Below, one piece after another: positions 44,792-54,003 of a DNA stretch of 64,000 bases. The DNA is from Porphyridium purpureum (Eukaryota; Rhodophyta; Bangiophyceae; Porphyridiales; Porphyridiaceae). Made by a program: the position numbers and the translations under genes. The number at the start of each line of letters is the position of its first letter. The first letter of the stretch is position 1. The notes under the pieces were generated by a model that had not been told where the DNA came from, ran no database searches, and worked only from the letters and a program-made list of their open reading frames with translations. The DNA lies in NCBI GenBank assembly GCA_008690995.1, contig VRMN01000003.1, forward strand, positions 1,426,001 through 1,490,000, written 5' to 3'.

Positions 44792-46192
44792 ATGGACGCA
44801 CGCGCGGTCGTCGAGGTGCGCGCGGTGGACGACGCGGCTCAGCACAGTGCTGGCCAGGAGCAGCAGCGCTTGGTGGTAAGTGTGCAGGGGCCCCGTTCGG
44901 GGGCTGCGAAAAATGAGTCCGTAGTGTTGGACATCACAAATGGCGCCGTGCCGGCGGGCGCGTTCAAGAAAGTCGGGCCAGGTGTCACACTGCATGATCC
45001 GGGCTACACCAACACGGCCAGCTGTACTAGTGCCATTACCTTCATTGATGGAGACAAGGGTCTATTGAGGTACCGAGGCTACCCAGTGCAGGAGCTCGTG
45101 GCTGCGAACAAGACGACACTCGAGGTTGCATGGCTGCTCTTCTACGGCGAGCTACCCGAGCAGGCCAAACTCAATATGTTTGCAGAGCGCGTGGCGCAGA
45201 ACGCATTTCTGCGTAGCACCGTACTCAACGTGGTCCAGGCGATGCCAACCGACGCACATCCGATGGGTGTTCTCGCTAGTGCACTGGCCGCGTGGGGCAC
45301 GCAAATGCCAGAGTTCAACCCTGCACTTTCCGGAAACGCAATTTACGATGACACACGCCTGAGGCAGCACTTGCAGCCCCTAGTGCTCGGTGGCTTCACC
45401 TCGCTTGCAGCTGCGATTTTCCTGAGAATGCAAGGCCTTCCAGGCAACGTGATTGCGCTCAAATGTGATCTGCGCAGTACGGCGCCAGGACGCATCGGCA
45501 CGATGGGCGGCATGTTTCTCGACATGATCGGAAAGGGAAATCTGCCGGCGTCTGTGGCTCATGCGCTTGACATCTTGCTGGTCCTGCACGCTGACCATGA
45601 ATTGAATTGCTCGACGGCCACCATGCGCCAGCTCACATCCAGTGGCGTTGACCTGTTTTCTTCGCTGGCAGGCTCCGTATGCGCATTGTACGGCCCGCTG
45701 CACGGTGGCGCCACCGAGGCAGTACTGCGGATGCTGCAGCGCATCGAAACACCCGACAATGTTGCGTCATTTATCGATAAGGTCAAGAACCGAGACGAAA
45801 AACTTATGGGCTTTGGGCATCGCATCTATCGCAATTACGACCCTCGTGCTACACTCATTCGCAAGCTAGCCCACAAGGTCCTGAAGGAGCTGGATATCCA
45901 GGAGCCGCTCCTGCAGGTTGCTATGGCGCTCGAGAAGACGGCGCTTGAGGACGACTACTTTGTCAGTCGCAAATTATACCCGAACGTGGACTTTTACAGC
46001 GGCATCATTTACTCTGCCATTGGATTCCCGCCAGAGTTTTTCCCAGTCTTGTTTGCATTGGGTCGTGTTGCTGGCTGGTTGTCGCACTGGAACGAGTTTG
46101 TCGCAGACGAGTGGAAAGAGAGAAAAATCGCCCGTCCTCAGCAGCTTTATGTCGGAGAGCCAGAACGGCATCTTTTGCCAAGCAAACTCTAG
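44792..46192 (+). CDS. Citrate synthase with C-terminal SKL, predicted peroxisomal
   Basis: A 466-residue citrate synthase of the bacterial/glyoxysomal type, condensing oxaloacetate and acetyl-CoA. Catalytic and substrate motifs are visible: HADHELNCST, GPLHGGATEAVL, GFGHRIYRNYDPR (His and Arg residues) and the catalytic Asp in KLYPNVDFYSG. The N-terminal lid region GLLRYRGYPVQEL is typical. The last three residues are SKL, a textbook PTS1 signal, whereas plant glyoxysomal citrate synthases use an N-terminal PTS2. The first 45 residues are not Arg-rich and lack a clear mitochondrial or PTS2 signal. The likely role is the peroxisomal glyoxylate or beta-oxidation carbon route. Confidence 0.95.
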   Translation: MDARAVVEVRAVDDAAQHSAGQEQQRLVVSVQGPRSGAAKNESVVLDITNGAVPAGAFKKVGPGVTLHDPGYTNTASCTSAITFIDGDKGLLRYRGYPVQELVAANKTTLEVAWLLFYGELPEQAKLNMFAERVAQNAFLRSTVLNVVQAMPTDAHPMGVLASALAAWGTQMPEFNPALSGNAIYDDTRLRQHLQPLVLGGFTSLAAAIFLRMQGLPGNVIALKCDLRSTAPGRIGTMGGMFLDMIGKGNLPASVAHALDILLVLHADHELNCSTATMRQLTSSGVDLFSSLAGSVCALYGPLHGGATEAVLRMLQRIETPDNVASFIDKVKNRDEKLMGFGHRIYRNYDPRATLIRKLAHKVLKELDIQEPLLQVAMALEKTALEDDYFVSRKLYPNVDFYSGIIYSAIGFPPEFFPVLFALGRVAGWLSHWNEFVADEWKERKIARPQQLYVGEPERHLLPSKL

Positions 46193-46691
46193 TCTCTAGT
46201 CGCTGTAGTGCTCCATTTGTTTGTCTTCCCCATGTGAATCATATTGTTTGAAAGCCGTGCCAACAGTGCAAGCGTCCATGCTCTTATTATCCTTTTCATT
46301 CAGCTGCAACAACGAGGCAGAAGGATTCGCGTGCAACATCAAGAGCGTGCGTGCCAGCTTCGTTTTGCGATGCGGTCGATAGCCAAACTACTTCGTGTAG
46401 AGTAAAATCACAATGGACACAGTTAGAATTTTAGTTGTGAGGGAGCTGCAAGAGGAGAAGCGAAGTATAACAGACCAAACACCCACACACACGAGCACAC
46501 ATGCAAATGGGCTCACTACAGGCGGCAGATAAAGTAATAATATATGAAACCCGACGCCGCACGGCCAAGCACATCATTTTTGCAATCCCAGCAAGCACGT
46601 CGTGCAGATTGAATGACGAAAAGTGCGGGTGGGTTCCGCAAGCACGGCACCCCATTTCGAGCTATACAAGAAGTGCCTTTCCAAACCGAAT
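46193..46691. other. Convergent spacer, citrate synthase / helical protein
   Basis: 499 bp between convergent stops, AT-richer than flanking genes. No gene seen. Confidence 0.5.
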
Positions 46692-47993
46692 TTACACCTT
46701 CCCGTTCGCCTTCTTCTTTTCGGCCTTGTCTGTCTTCTCGGCCTTTTCGGTCGGACCATCGCGCAGATGGTTGTCGTCCAAGTGCATGCTTGCTTCTTCG
46801 TAATGCTCCTCGTCGACCTCCTTGGCCATGTAAATCGCTTCCTGTGCAATTTGCTGCTTTCGATTGTAAACTTGCGAGATGACGCGGACCTTGAGCATTT
46901 CAGGTTTGGAGAGGTACGCGTTGACGTACTCCTTACGCATTTCCTTGTCTGGTAGCGACTTCATGAGCCACACAAGACTCTCAAAATGCTTGCGGTCGCG
47001 CAGGCGACCCATCATCTCGAGGTTAAGTTCGTCCTGTAGCGGTTCGCTCAGCACTGATTGAAGCAGGGGTCGGTAGGCATGGACGATCTTCTCCGAGTGC
47101 TCCTGCACCTGCTTAAAATAGTCCAGAGTGTACAAGTACGTATTGTCCGCCAACTTCTTGTTGCGGTGCTTGCCAATCTGGATCTTGAACTGAGAAATAG
47201 TATTTTGCTGAAGCAGCAGGGTCACCGACTCAGGAATCGCCTTTGGATTGAAAAACTCGCGCGTGATGTTCTCCGATAAAAATGGTGCAATGATCTCATC
47301 CTCCATGTCAACCATGCATGAGATAAGACTGCACACATCCGCCCACCACTTGTAGTAGAGTGTGAACTGCTTGTCCGTTCCCTTCTCTCCATACTCGTAT
47401 AGCTGATGCGCAGCGCACAGAATCTCCTTCAGATGGAAGTTGACGCCATTGTGCATCATGAGGAACGTGCCCAGAACGCTCGAGCACTCGTCGGGATAGT
47501 CAAAGTAGCGCATGCGATATTCTGGCTGAAGTAGAACGTCGGGCTCTGGCGGGCGCTGAATCGTCGACTTTTGCTTCTTCTTGTCGTCCTCCTCCCCTTC
47601 ATCGTCTGAACCGTCGTCTTCCTCTTTCGGTACCTTTACCTTCTTCTGCAGCGTCTTAATAAAGTTTCGGCCAGACACACGCGCATTATGGACCGCAGCG
47701 CCCTCCTCCTTCTCGTCGCGCTCGTCCTTCTCACCATCTTTTGTGCCCTTCCTGCCGCGGCCGGTTCCTCTCCTGCCCAGCAAGGCCTGCGAGTTGCCCT
47801 CATTATCGGACAGATCTGAAATCTTGCGCTCCAGGCTCTTGCCTTCCGTCATCTCAGGCGAGGTAACACCGCTGCCCTTCTTTACGGGCACCACCCTTTT
47901 CATCATCTTGGGAGACACGAGCTCGAATGGCAAGGCGCTCTTCTTCTTCTCGTCCTCAAAACCGGAGCTCTTTGACGCCGACGACGATTCCAT
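46692..47993 (-). CDS. Helical-bundle protein, possibly hemerythrin-like, unknown
   Basis: A 433-residue protein. Residues 1-150 are Lys/Glu/Ser-rich and probably disordered, including a long acidic stretch. From about residue 165 an all-helical region begins with FLMMHNGVNFHLKEIL and continues DMEDEIIAPFLSENI. This is reminiscent of an HHE (hemerythrin-like) pair, but the usual His of the HxxxE motif on the second helix appears as Asp. A further helix pair follows (KIQIGKHRNKKLADN, then YFKQVQEHSEKIVHAYRPL). The C-terminus is charged (KAEKTDKAEKKKANG). Iron binding is not demonstrated and the resemblance is weak. The ATG at 47993 is well defined. Confidence 0.6.
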   Translation of the reverse strand: MESSSASKSSGFEDEKKKSALPFELVSPKMMKRVVPVKKGSGVTSPEMTEGKSLERKISDLSDNEGNSQALLGRRGTGRGRKGTKDGEKDERDEKEEGAAVHNARVSGRNFIKTLQKKVKVPKEEDDGSDDEGEEDDKKKQKSTIQRPPEPDVLLQPEYRMRYFDYPDECSSVLGTFLMMHNGVNFHLKEILCAAHQLYEYGEKGTDKQFTLYYKWWADVCSLISCMVDMEDEIIAPFLSENITREFFNPKAIPESVTLLLQQNTISQFKIQIGKHRNKKLADNTYLYTLDYFKQVQEHSEKIVHAYRPLLQSVLSEPLQDELNLEMMGRLRDRKHFESLVWLMKSLPDKEMRKEYVNAYLSKPEMLKVRVISQVYNRKQQIAQEAIYMAKEVDEEHYEEASMHLDDNHLRDGPTEKAEKTDKAEKKKANGKV

Positions 47994-49110
47994 TCACGGG
48001 CCCTTCCGACGCAAGAGACAGTGACCCACGAGCTGTTGCGCCCTCCTTTCTAGACAACCGGATCCGCGTCTAGCCTCACATCCACGGCCCGCTCCAACAG
48101 TTCGCAGTCCGTGCAACTTGGGGTTTCCCAATATATACACGTCGGCGTTGTGGTTGCGTTGGCTGCTCGACACCCCGATGGCAGCCGTCTTACGAGGACG
48201 CATCCCACCCATCGCTCGCTGAGGGACTTTTCCCAAGCAACCTGCCGCAAGCCTATCTGACTTGGACTTCTGTGGCATTATGTGTGTGGGTAGGTGTGAG
48301 TACGAGCCGGCGCAGGTCCCGTTTACCTCTCAAGGGATAGTTTCGCGTGTCATGATCCCGTGCTGCCCGGTCTGAATCCACTGCGAACAAGATGTCCACG
48401 TCATCCGCTGCGTGCAAGTTGAGGCGCTGGTGGAAGGCACAGGAACAAACAGCACGTCTCCTACCTGACGTTCGATCTGGCTCGGCAGCAACCTCGACCA
48501 CGAGTGCAAGCCAACACGTCTGTACGTGCGCACGTTCAGTTCCGCTGTGCATGCGGAAACCTGGCCATGTCCGAATTTCGTCACATGTTGGGAGGCGGAT
48601 AGAGGCCGAATTCCACCGCAACTCGCGGCCCGTCCGCATGTGTAACCTGGGCAACCTGCCACTCACATAGCCACAGCCACTTTGAACCACAATGGATGGC
48701 GTCGTCTGAGTCAGCACTCACTTGGCATCAACAACGCATCTTCACGTGGAGGGGTACACATGTAACTGTACACCCATCGGCAGAAGCGTGGGGCGATGTG
48801 CAGACGCACACACGCACTCACACGCACACGCACACGCCCACAGGCACGCAGGCGCATGTGGCTCTTGGGCTGCGCGCGCGTTGTTCGCCGCAACGCTTTC
48901 TCGCCCCGTTTGTCTGTGCGTGAGAGAGAGAGAGAGCGACAGAGGGGCATGGCAGACTTGCCGCGCGGCGAGTCGATCCATTCAACTCTTGCCCGCCGAC
49001 TTGCAGGTATCGATCAAACTGCGGGCCGTACGAGCAACTCGCACGAGTTGTACGAGAGCCCGAGGCGCGCCGGAAATCGGGTGTCGCGTCTGCACTCGCT
49101 TGCGTCTGGC
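47994..49110. other. 1.1 kb spacer, helical protein / Aquarius 3' end
   Basis: It holds a TATA-like ATATATA at 48130-48138, about 140 bp upstream of the helical-protein ATG, GGTACACA at 48753-48760 with ACTGTACA at 48765-48772, and a CA-type simple repeat at 48806-48850. A GA repeat lies at 48922-48938. Frames on both strands are short and unrecognised. Confidence 0.5.
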
Positions 49111-52100
49111 TCACCTGTCAGAAAGGTCAGAGCCACGACAGGATTGCAAGCGCGAAATTATACCGCGTAACTCGGCGTCGCTGCGCACTTTCACTTGTCC
49201 ACGTAAGGTGTTGCCAGAATCAACTACACTGCCAGCGTCGCGCCATGTGCGCAAAGCAAGCACGTCAAAACGCTCCTCGGGCAGTAAGATGAGGTTGGTC
49301 CCAGATACCGGGGCCAGCGCCTCGATCGCGCTCCACGCTTTGCAGGCGGTCCGCACATTGGCAGAAGCGCCGCTGAAAATATAGAGACCCAGCCGCGCAC
49401 GGCTCAGACTTGCCACAATGCGGCGCGCGTCAGACAAGTATGACAGCGTGCTTGTTCTGACCACGCTCAACAGGACATAACTCGCTTGCTGGGACTGAAA
49501 AGAGTCGATGGTTGACACAGCAAGAGGCGCGACGGGCATTCGCATACGGCCGAGCTCAGCCAGACGAACCTGAAGCACTTGCACTAAGAGCTCCCGCTGG
49601 CCGTTGTACGGTGTCAGAATCGCAATCTCGCCCGCAGGATACCCGATGAAGAGCATGTAAATGTACACAGACACAAGAATCTCCGCTTCAGCACGGTTTT
49701 GATAAAAGTTGGGTACTGGGCACGACTCGGGCGCAGCGTTACTCCCCTGGCGTCCTACCAGAGCTGCAACGTCTACCCACTGCGCCTCCGCAAGAAAGCC
49801 AGGATTGCATTTCTTGAACCAGGGTCCCACGGTATCTGGCTGGAGCCCGTCCGTATCTGCAAAGCTACCGTCCATGAGAGTGCCCCTCGCGCCTGCACGA
49901 AAGTGCGCTCCAGAACGGCAGTGCTCACGGAAAAGGTTGACCATTGAAGTCCGAGACCGAAACTGGGCGCCCAAGCGATGAACTGGCGCACCAAGTCGCT
50001 GCAAGCGCTGAAACATTGACTGCTGAGCGTTGCCGTCGACGGTCAAATCCGGATTCTGCACGACAGGCAACAAACTGGTACTGTCGCCCAGCAGCACCAC
50101 ACGCTCCATCAAGTCAACTTGTTGGCCTTGCTGCACGCTCAGGGATAGCAGTGTCTCAAGCTCAGATAAGAGCGACGCCTCATCCACCATGATAGTGCCG
50201 AAACGAATCCCCTTGTCAACTAGATCGGCGCCCTGCCGCCCTGCGAAAGATGATGTCATCAGAAGAACGCGCGAAAATGTGGCCATGATGTAATGCTCAC
50301 GTTCATGGGCACCTCTCAGCAACTCGAGCGGTCGATACAGCTCAAGCTTGTCGCGCAACTCACCAATAGTGTGCTCGTACCATCGTTCTGCAGACACTGT
50401 ATCATACACACGCCAAGCAGGATCCGTCACATCGTAAAACGGGAAAAGGTGCAGAGTCGCCTGCTCCGGGTGCGTAGCAAGTTTGAGTTTTGTGAGACGA
50501 GGCTCGCAGTGTTGCTTGATCCACATTTGGGCAGAGGCACAACTCATGCTGTACTCAGAATTCAGTCCCATGCTCTCGGCATACAATCGTACTTGCGCTA
50601 GTAAAGAAGCGCGCTGCGACTCAACCAGCGCCAGTCGGCCTGCCAAACCGAACGCCACCCATGAACTCTTGCAAAGATTACCGTACGCGTCATCATCAAT
50701 GACTTCCTGCTCTTCTCCACCGCCCAGCCGAACAAGGCTCAACAGGGCGGAGGCGCCTGGATTCTGCACGAGACGGCCAAGCAAAGCAGAAAGAGACTGG
50801 GAGGTTCGACACAAAACGAGGATTTTCAGTGACGCATTGTCATCGCTGCTTTTCGATCTCTCGTTCAGGCACTGCAGCAACGAGCTCACGCTTTGGACAA
50901 TCAGTTCCGTCTTTCCTGTCCCCGGGGGGCCATCGATAAGTGTCAGTCCGCCCCTCTGTATACTTTCCAGAGCCGTACGTTGTTCGCTAGTCATCCACGG
51001 GGCCACAGAGCTCCAATCACCACCAAGAGAGCATCTTGCGCGACAAGCTAGTGCCGGGTTACCGTATCCAGCAACTGTAGGACCCAGCCAGCTCGGCAAA
51101 AATGACTTCACCTGCTTTCGAATCAAGTGTTTAAGTTGCCTTTGCGCAGTGACCAAAAGGTCAAGTGCCGCATTTTCACGGCGATTGCGCTTCACTACAA
51201 CTGCGAAACTCTCCTTGGCCACAATATTCGAAACATCCGAGCAATAGGTAGGGCTCCCTGGATCCAGGCAATCAAAACCGTGTCGCATATCTTCGTATAG
51301 CCTTTCGCAGTCAAGCTCAACGCGAACAAACAGATGGCGTTCTTGCAAGCGCTCCTGTGAGTCAAAGCGCGATAGAACCACATCGGTTCGCGTTCGGACG
51401 CCATCTGATGAGGCAAGACTGAGAATGCGCACAGTACGGACGCGCTCGACCTGCACATGGTCACCCTCTTTTGTCGGAGCCCACTGAACAAGAAATAGAA
51501 GGTTCTCATGTCCGAGCTCAAGTATCCAGGAGCGTTCGACTTCGCGAGGAGTAGCGGAGGGTAGCTCAAGCTCCAGAAGGGCGACAATACGAGCTGGGCG
51601 GCAGTGTATTGGGTCATCAAGGGCTGGTAGATCCACATCGAGGACGCGTAGCGACTTGACACATGCCCCGTGGCGTGCCCAGCCTCTGAAATTCTTGCCT
51701 AAACGTGGGTCAGGGTCCATTCGCTCGAGGACGTCGCGAATTCTTGCACCTATGCCATAAGCCGCTTCACGAGACAAGAGCTCGCACACAGTTCGATACA
51801 ATAATTGCTCGTCCGGAAACTGCACCAGTAGCCTTGGAACCGAAAAGTACAAGGCAAAGCGCTTGTCGACCATGTTGACAATTTCAGTATCAACGCCTAT
51901 GCCGCTATCGTCATTCTTTGACTCAATCTTTCGTCTGCGCTTTGTTTCGACAATCCTTTCATTGGCACACTTTGGCCCATGACCAACTTGTCGTGAAATC
52001 ATGCTCTCCACAATCGACTCGAAAAATCTTGCTTGCGGCGAACTGTCATGCAGCCATCCGAGGGGCCAAAATTCGTTTTCACAAGGATATCCCTCGCATG

Positions 52101-53898
52101 CCTTTCTCCGCAACATTCGAGCCCACCCCTGTTCGCTTAGACCTGAGCCAGAGAATATCCAACCGCAATCCGCATCGTGTTCAAATGCTTGCGAGAATGC
52201 TGCCAAAGCCCCTACGAGGAGCGGATGTAGAAGAAGGTCCATCTCGTTCGAAGGAAGAGAAGGCTGGAGTTCCTGCACAAGGAAAAAATTACTGCTGATA
52301 CGCACCTCCTCACACAAGGTCCGAAGAGACGAGACGGAAAGTTTCTCCAATCGGCTTTGCAAGAGCAACGGATCACTAGCAAGTCTGCTTCTTGAACCAA
52401 TAACCAAAGAGGACAACAACGCGAGCTCTTCCTCACCCACTCTGAATGACTCAATCGCACCATTCCGTTTGGCCAATACAAGCCGCATCGCAGCGTGTTG
52501 AAGCAAAGCCATTTCAACATGCTCGCCTTGTCCAGCAGCATGCAGTGCTTCCATTTTGGCAGCGCGCGCTTCGCTGACCAACTCGCCAAAGGGCCCATGC
52601 TTGCTGATCCAGAATGATAGGCTACGGTAAGCACTAAGCAGTGCATAAAGTCGCGTTTGACTCGGGTATGGGCGCTGCTTCTTTTCGCTGTTTTGCGACC
52701 CGCTGCCTTCAAGAAGGGCCTTCAGAACGTATTTGAGCTGAGGGAGAACATGGCATTCCGTGAGAAAATAGCGAACATACGGACGAGAAATGGAGCACTT
52801 CATGGCTTCCAGTACGAGTTGCAAACTTGCATACACAAGCATGCTTGAGCAATGCTGAATAACACTTGATGAGGGCGATTGTGAATCATGTATTCCACCT
52901 AATTCCGCCCAAAGCCACACCAGACTCAATGCGAGTACATTTGGCACGAGCCCCTTGCGCGCTTCTATGCAGGTCTCGTTCATCTGGCATGTCCTCTCAT
53001 TTCTCCGCTCGACAAACTTCTGCTTCTGACTTTCGACAAATGCCTCATTTGGAGCCGGCAGAAACTCAACAAACTTGAACAGCGGCTTCAGAAAGGGTGA
53101 CTTTGACCGTGACGGGAATAGCGCCATTCGGATGCTTTCCGAATGAACCATGTGGAACGACGCGCTGAGGAATGACGTGCCACAGGCAGCTAAGCGTAAT
53201 TCTTGCAGGAACAGTCTATGCTCAGATATATTTCGAGCCGATGTGGGCCACAGTCTCCCAATGGGAAGCATGTGTTGGAATATTGTATCGTACAGTCGCT
53301 TCAAACTTGTGTCACGATCTGGAGCATCCTGGCAGAACGCGAAAGCCCGTTCTGCTCCGGCTTCAGACGTCAAATACGCTGCATGGGCAACTCCCAGCGG
53401 CGTTTGTGCAGCAACCACGAGCGCAGCAATGAGAAATGCGACTTTCACAGAATCGGGCGGATCCTCGCCGTCTACCAGAGCAGCATCCTTTGCAGAGTCG
53501 CCATGATTTTCAACCTGCTGGACAAACCAAGGCCAGATCCACTCTTCCAAAGCATTCATACGATTACACTGCACGAGCAGTGCATGACGCGTGAATTCTG
53601 TGTCGCAGTCAAGCACAAAAATGGCGTCGAACCAATCCGCAATCGCTCCACTGGTCACCTGCGCGAGGCACGATTTGCTGCCTTCCTTATTCCATGGCAT
53701 ACTGCAGGCATCCCAGTCCTGACGCGCAGCTGCGGCCAGTAGGCGCGCACCGCCGCTGGCCATTGCAGCGACGACGCTACACGCAGTCCCACACACACCT
53801 GCTGCACGCGCTCGGCGCACCGCGCTTCGTTCCCAGAGTGCGTGCTTCTTACTCGCATTGCATTGTAATGCATTCCGAGTTGGAGCTGAAGATGACAT
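49111..53898 (-). CDS. AQR: Intron-binding protein Aquarius (AQR)
   Basis: A 1595-residue SF1 helicase-like protein matching Aquarius. The N-terminal half is helical (armadillo-like). The helicase core shows Walker [16 protein letters not shown], a DEAS box (VDEASLLSELETLLSL), ILLGDS-type motif III as VVLLGDSTSLLPVVQN, then FYQNRAEAEILVSVY and YPAGEIAILTPYNGQRELL. These are followed by TIDSFQSQQASYVLLSVVRT and SRARLGLYIFSGAS. The FYQN...YNGQ series is specific to AQR over other Upf1-like helicases. AQR joins the spliceosome via the intron and promotes branching. The frame stays open to an ATG at 54255, but that would overlap the divergent Era gene, so the ATG at 53898 (or 53763) is favoured. 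The C-terminus after the helicase core runs about 60 residues. Confidence 0.9.
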   Translation of the reverse strand: MSSSAPTRNALQCNASKKHALWERSAVRRARAAGVCGTACSVVAAMASGGARLLAAAARQDWDACSMPWNKEGSKSCLAQVTSGAIADWFDAIFVLDCDTEFTRHALLVQCNRMNALEEWIWPWFVQQVENHGDSAKDAALVDGEDPPDSVKVAFLIAALVVAAQTPLGVAHAAYLTSEAGAERAFAFCQDAPDRDTSLKRLYDTIFQHMLPIGRLWPTSARNISEHRLFLQELRLAACGTSFLSASFHMVHSESIRMALFPSRSKSPFLKPLFKFVEFLPAPNEAFVESQKQKFVERRNERTCQMNETCIEARKGLVPNVLALSLVWLWAELGGIHDSQSPSSSVIQHCSSMLVYASLQLVLEAMKCSISRPYVRYFLTECHVLPQLKYVLKALLEGSGSQNSEKKQRPYPSQTRLYALLSAYRSLSFWISKHGPFGELVSEARAAKMEALHAAGQGEHVEMALLQHAAMRLVLAKRNGAIESFRVGEEELALLSSLVIGSRSRLASDPLLLQSRLEKLSVSSLRTLCEEVRISSNFFLVQELQPSLPSNEMDLLLHPLLVGALAAFSQAFEHDADCGWIFSGSGLSEQGWARMLRRKACEGYPCENEFWPLGWLHDSSPQARFFESIVESMISRQVGHGPKCANERIVETKRRRKIESKNDDSGIGVDTEIVNMVDKRFALYFSVPRLLVQFPDEQLLYRTVCELLSREAAYGIGARIRDVLERMDPDPRLGKNFRGWARHGACVKSLRVLDVDLPALDDPIHCRPARIVALLELELPSATPREVERSWILELGHENLLFLVQWAPTKEGDHVQVERVRTVRILSLASSDGVRTRTDVVLSRFDSQERLQERHLFVRVELDCERLYEDMRHGFDCLDPGSPTYCSDVSNIVAKESFAVVVKRNRRENAALDLLVTAQRQLKHLIRKQVKSFLPSWLGPTVAGYGNPALACRARCSLGGDWSSVAPWMTSEQRTALESIQRGGLTLIDGPPGTGKTELIVQSVSSLLQCLNERSKSSDDNASLKILVLCRTSQSLSALLGRLVQNPGASALLSLVRLGGGEEQEVIDDDAYGNLCKSSWVAFGLAGRLALVESQRASLLAQVRLYAESMGLNSEYSMSCASAQMWIKQHCEPRLTKLKLATHPEQATLHLFPFYDVTDPAWRVYDTVSAERWYEHTIGELRDKLELYRPLELLRGAHEREHYIMATFSRVLLMTSSFAGRQGADLVDKGIRFGTIMVDEASLLSELETLLSLSVQQGQQVDLMERVVLLGDSTSLLPVVQNPDLTVDGNAQQSMFQRLQRLGAPVHRLGAQFRSRTSMVNLFREHCRSGAHFRAGARGTLMDGSFADTDGLQPDTVGPWFKKCNPGFLAEAQWVDVAALVGRQGSNAAPESCPVPNFYQNRAEAEILVSVYIYMLFIGYPAGEIAILTPYNGQRELLVQVLQVRLAELGRMRMPVAPLAVSTIDSFQSQQASYVLLSVVRTSTLSYLSDARRIVASLSRARLGLYIFSGASANVRTACKAWSAIEALAPVSGTNLILLPEERFDVLALRTWRDAGSVVDSGNTLRGQVKVRSDAELRGIISRLQSCRGSDLSDR

Positions 53899-54003
53899 TA
53901 TAATGTTGCATTGGCGTGATGACTGAGGTGGTAATGTGCGAGCGAGGACGAAGAGGTGTGAGGAGCGGTGAAGAGCTGGTTGGTTGTCGAAGCCTGCGAC
54001 GCC

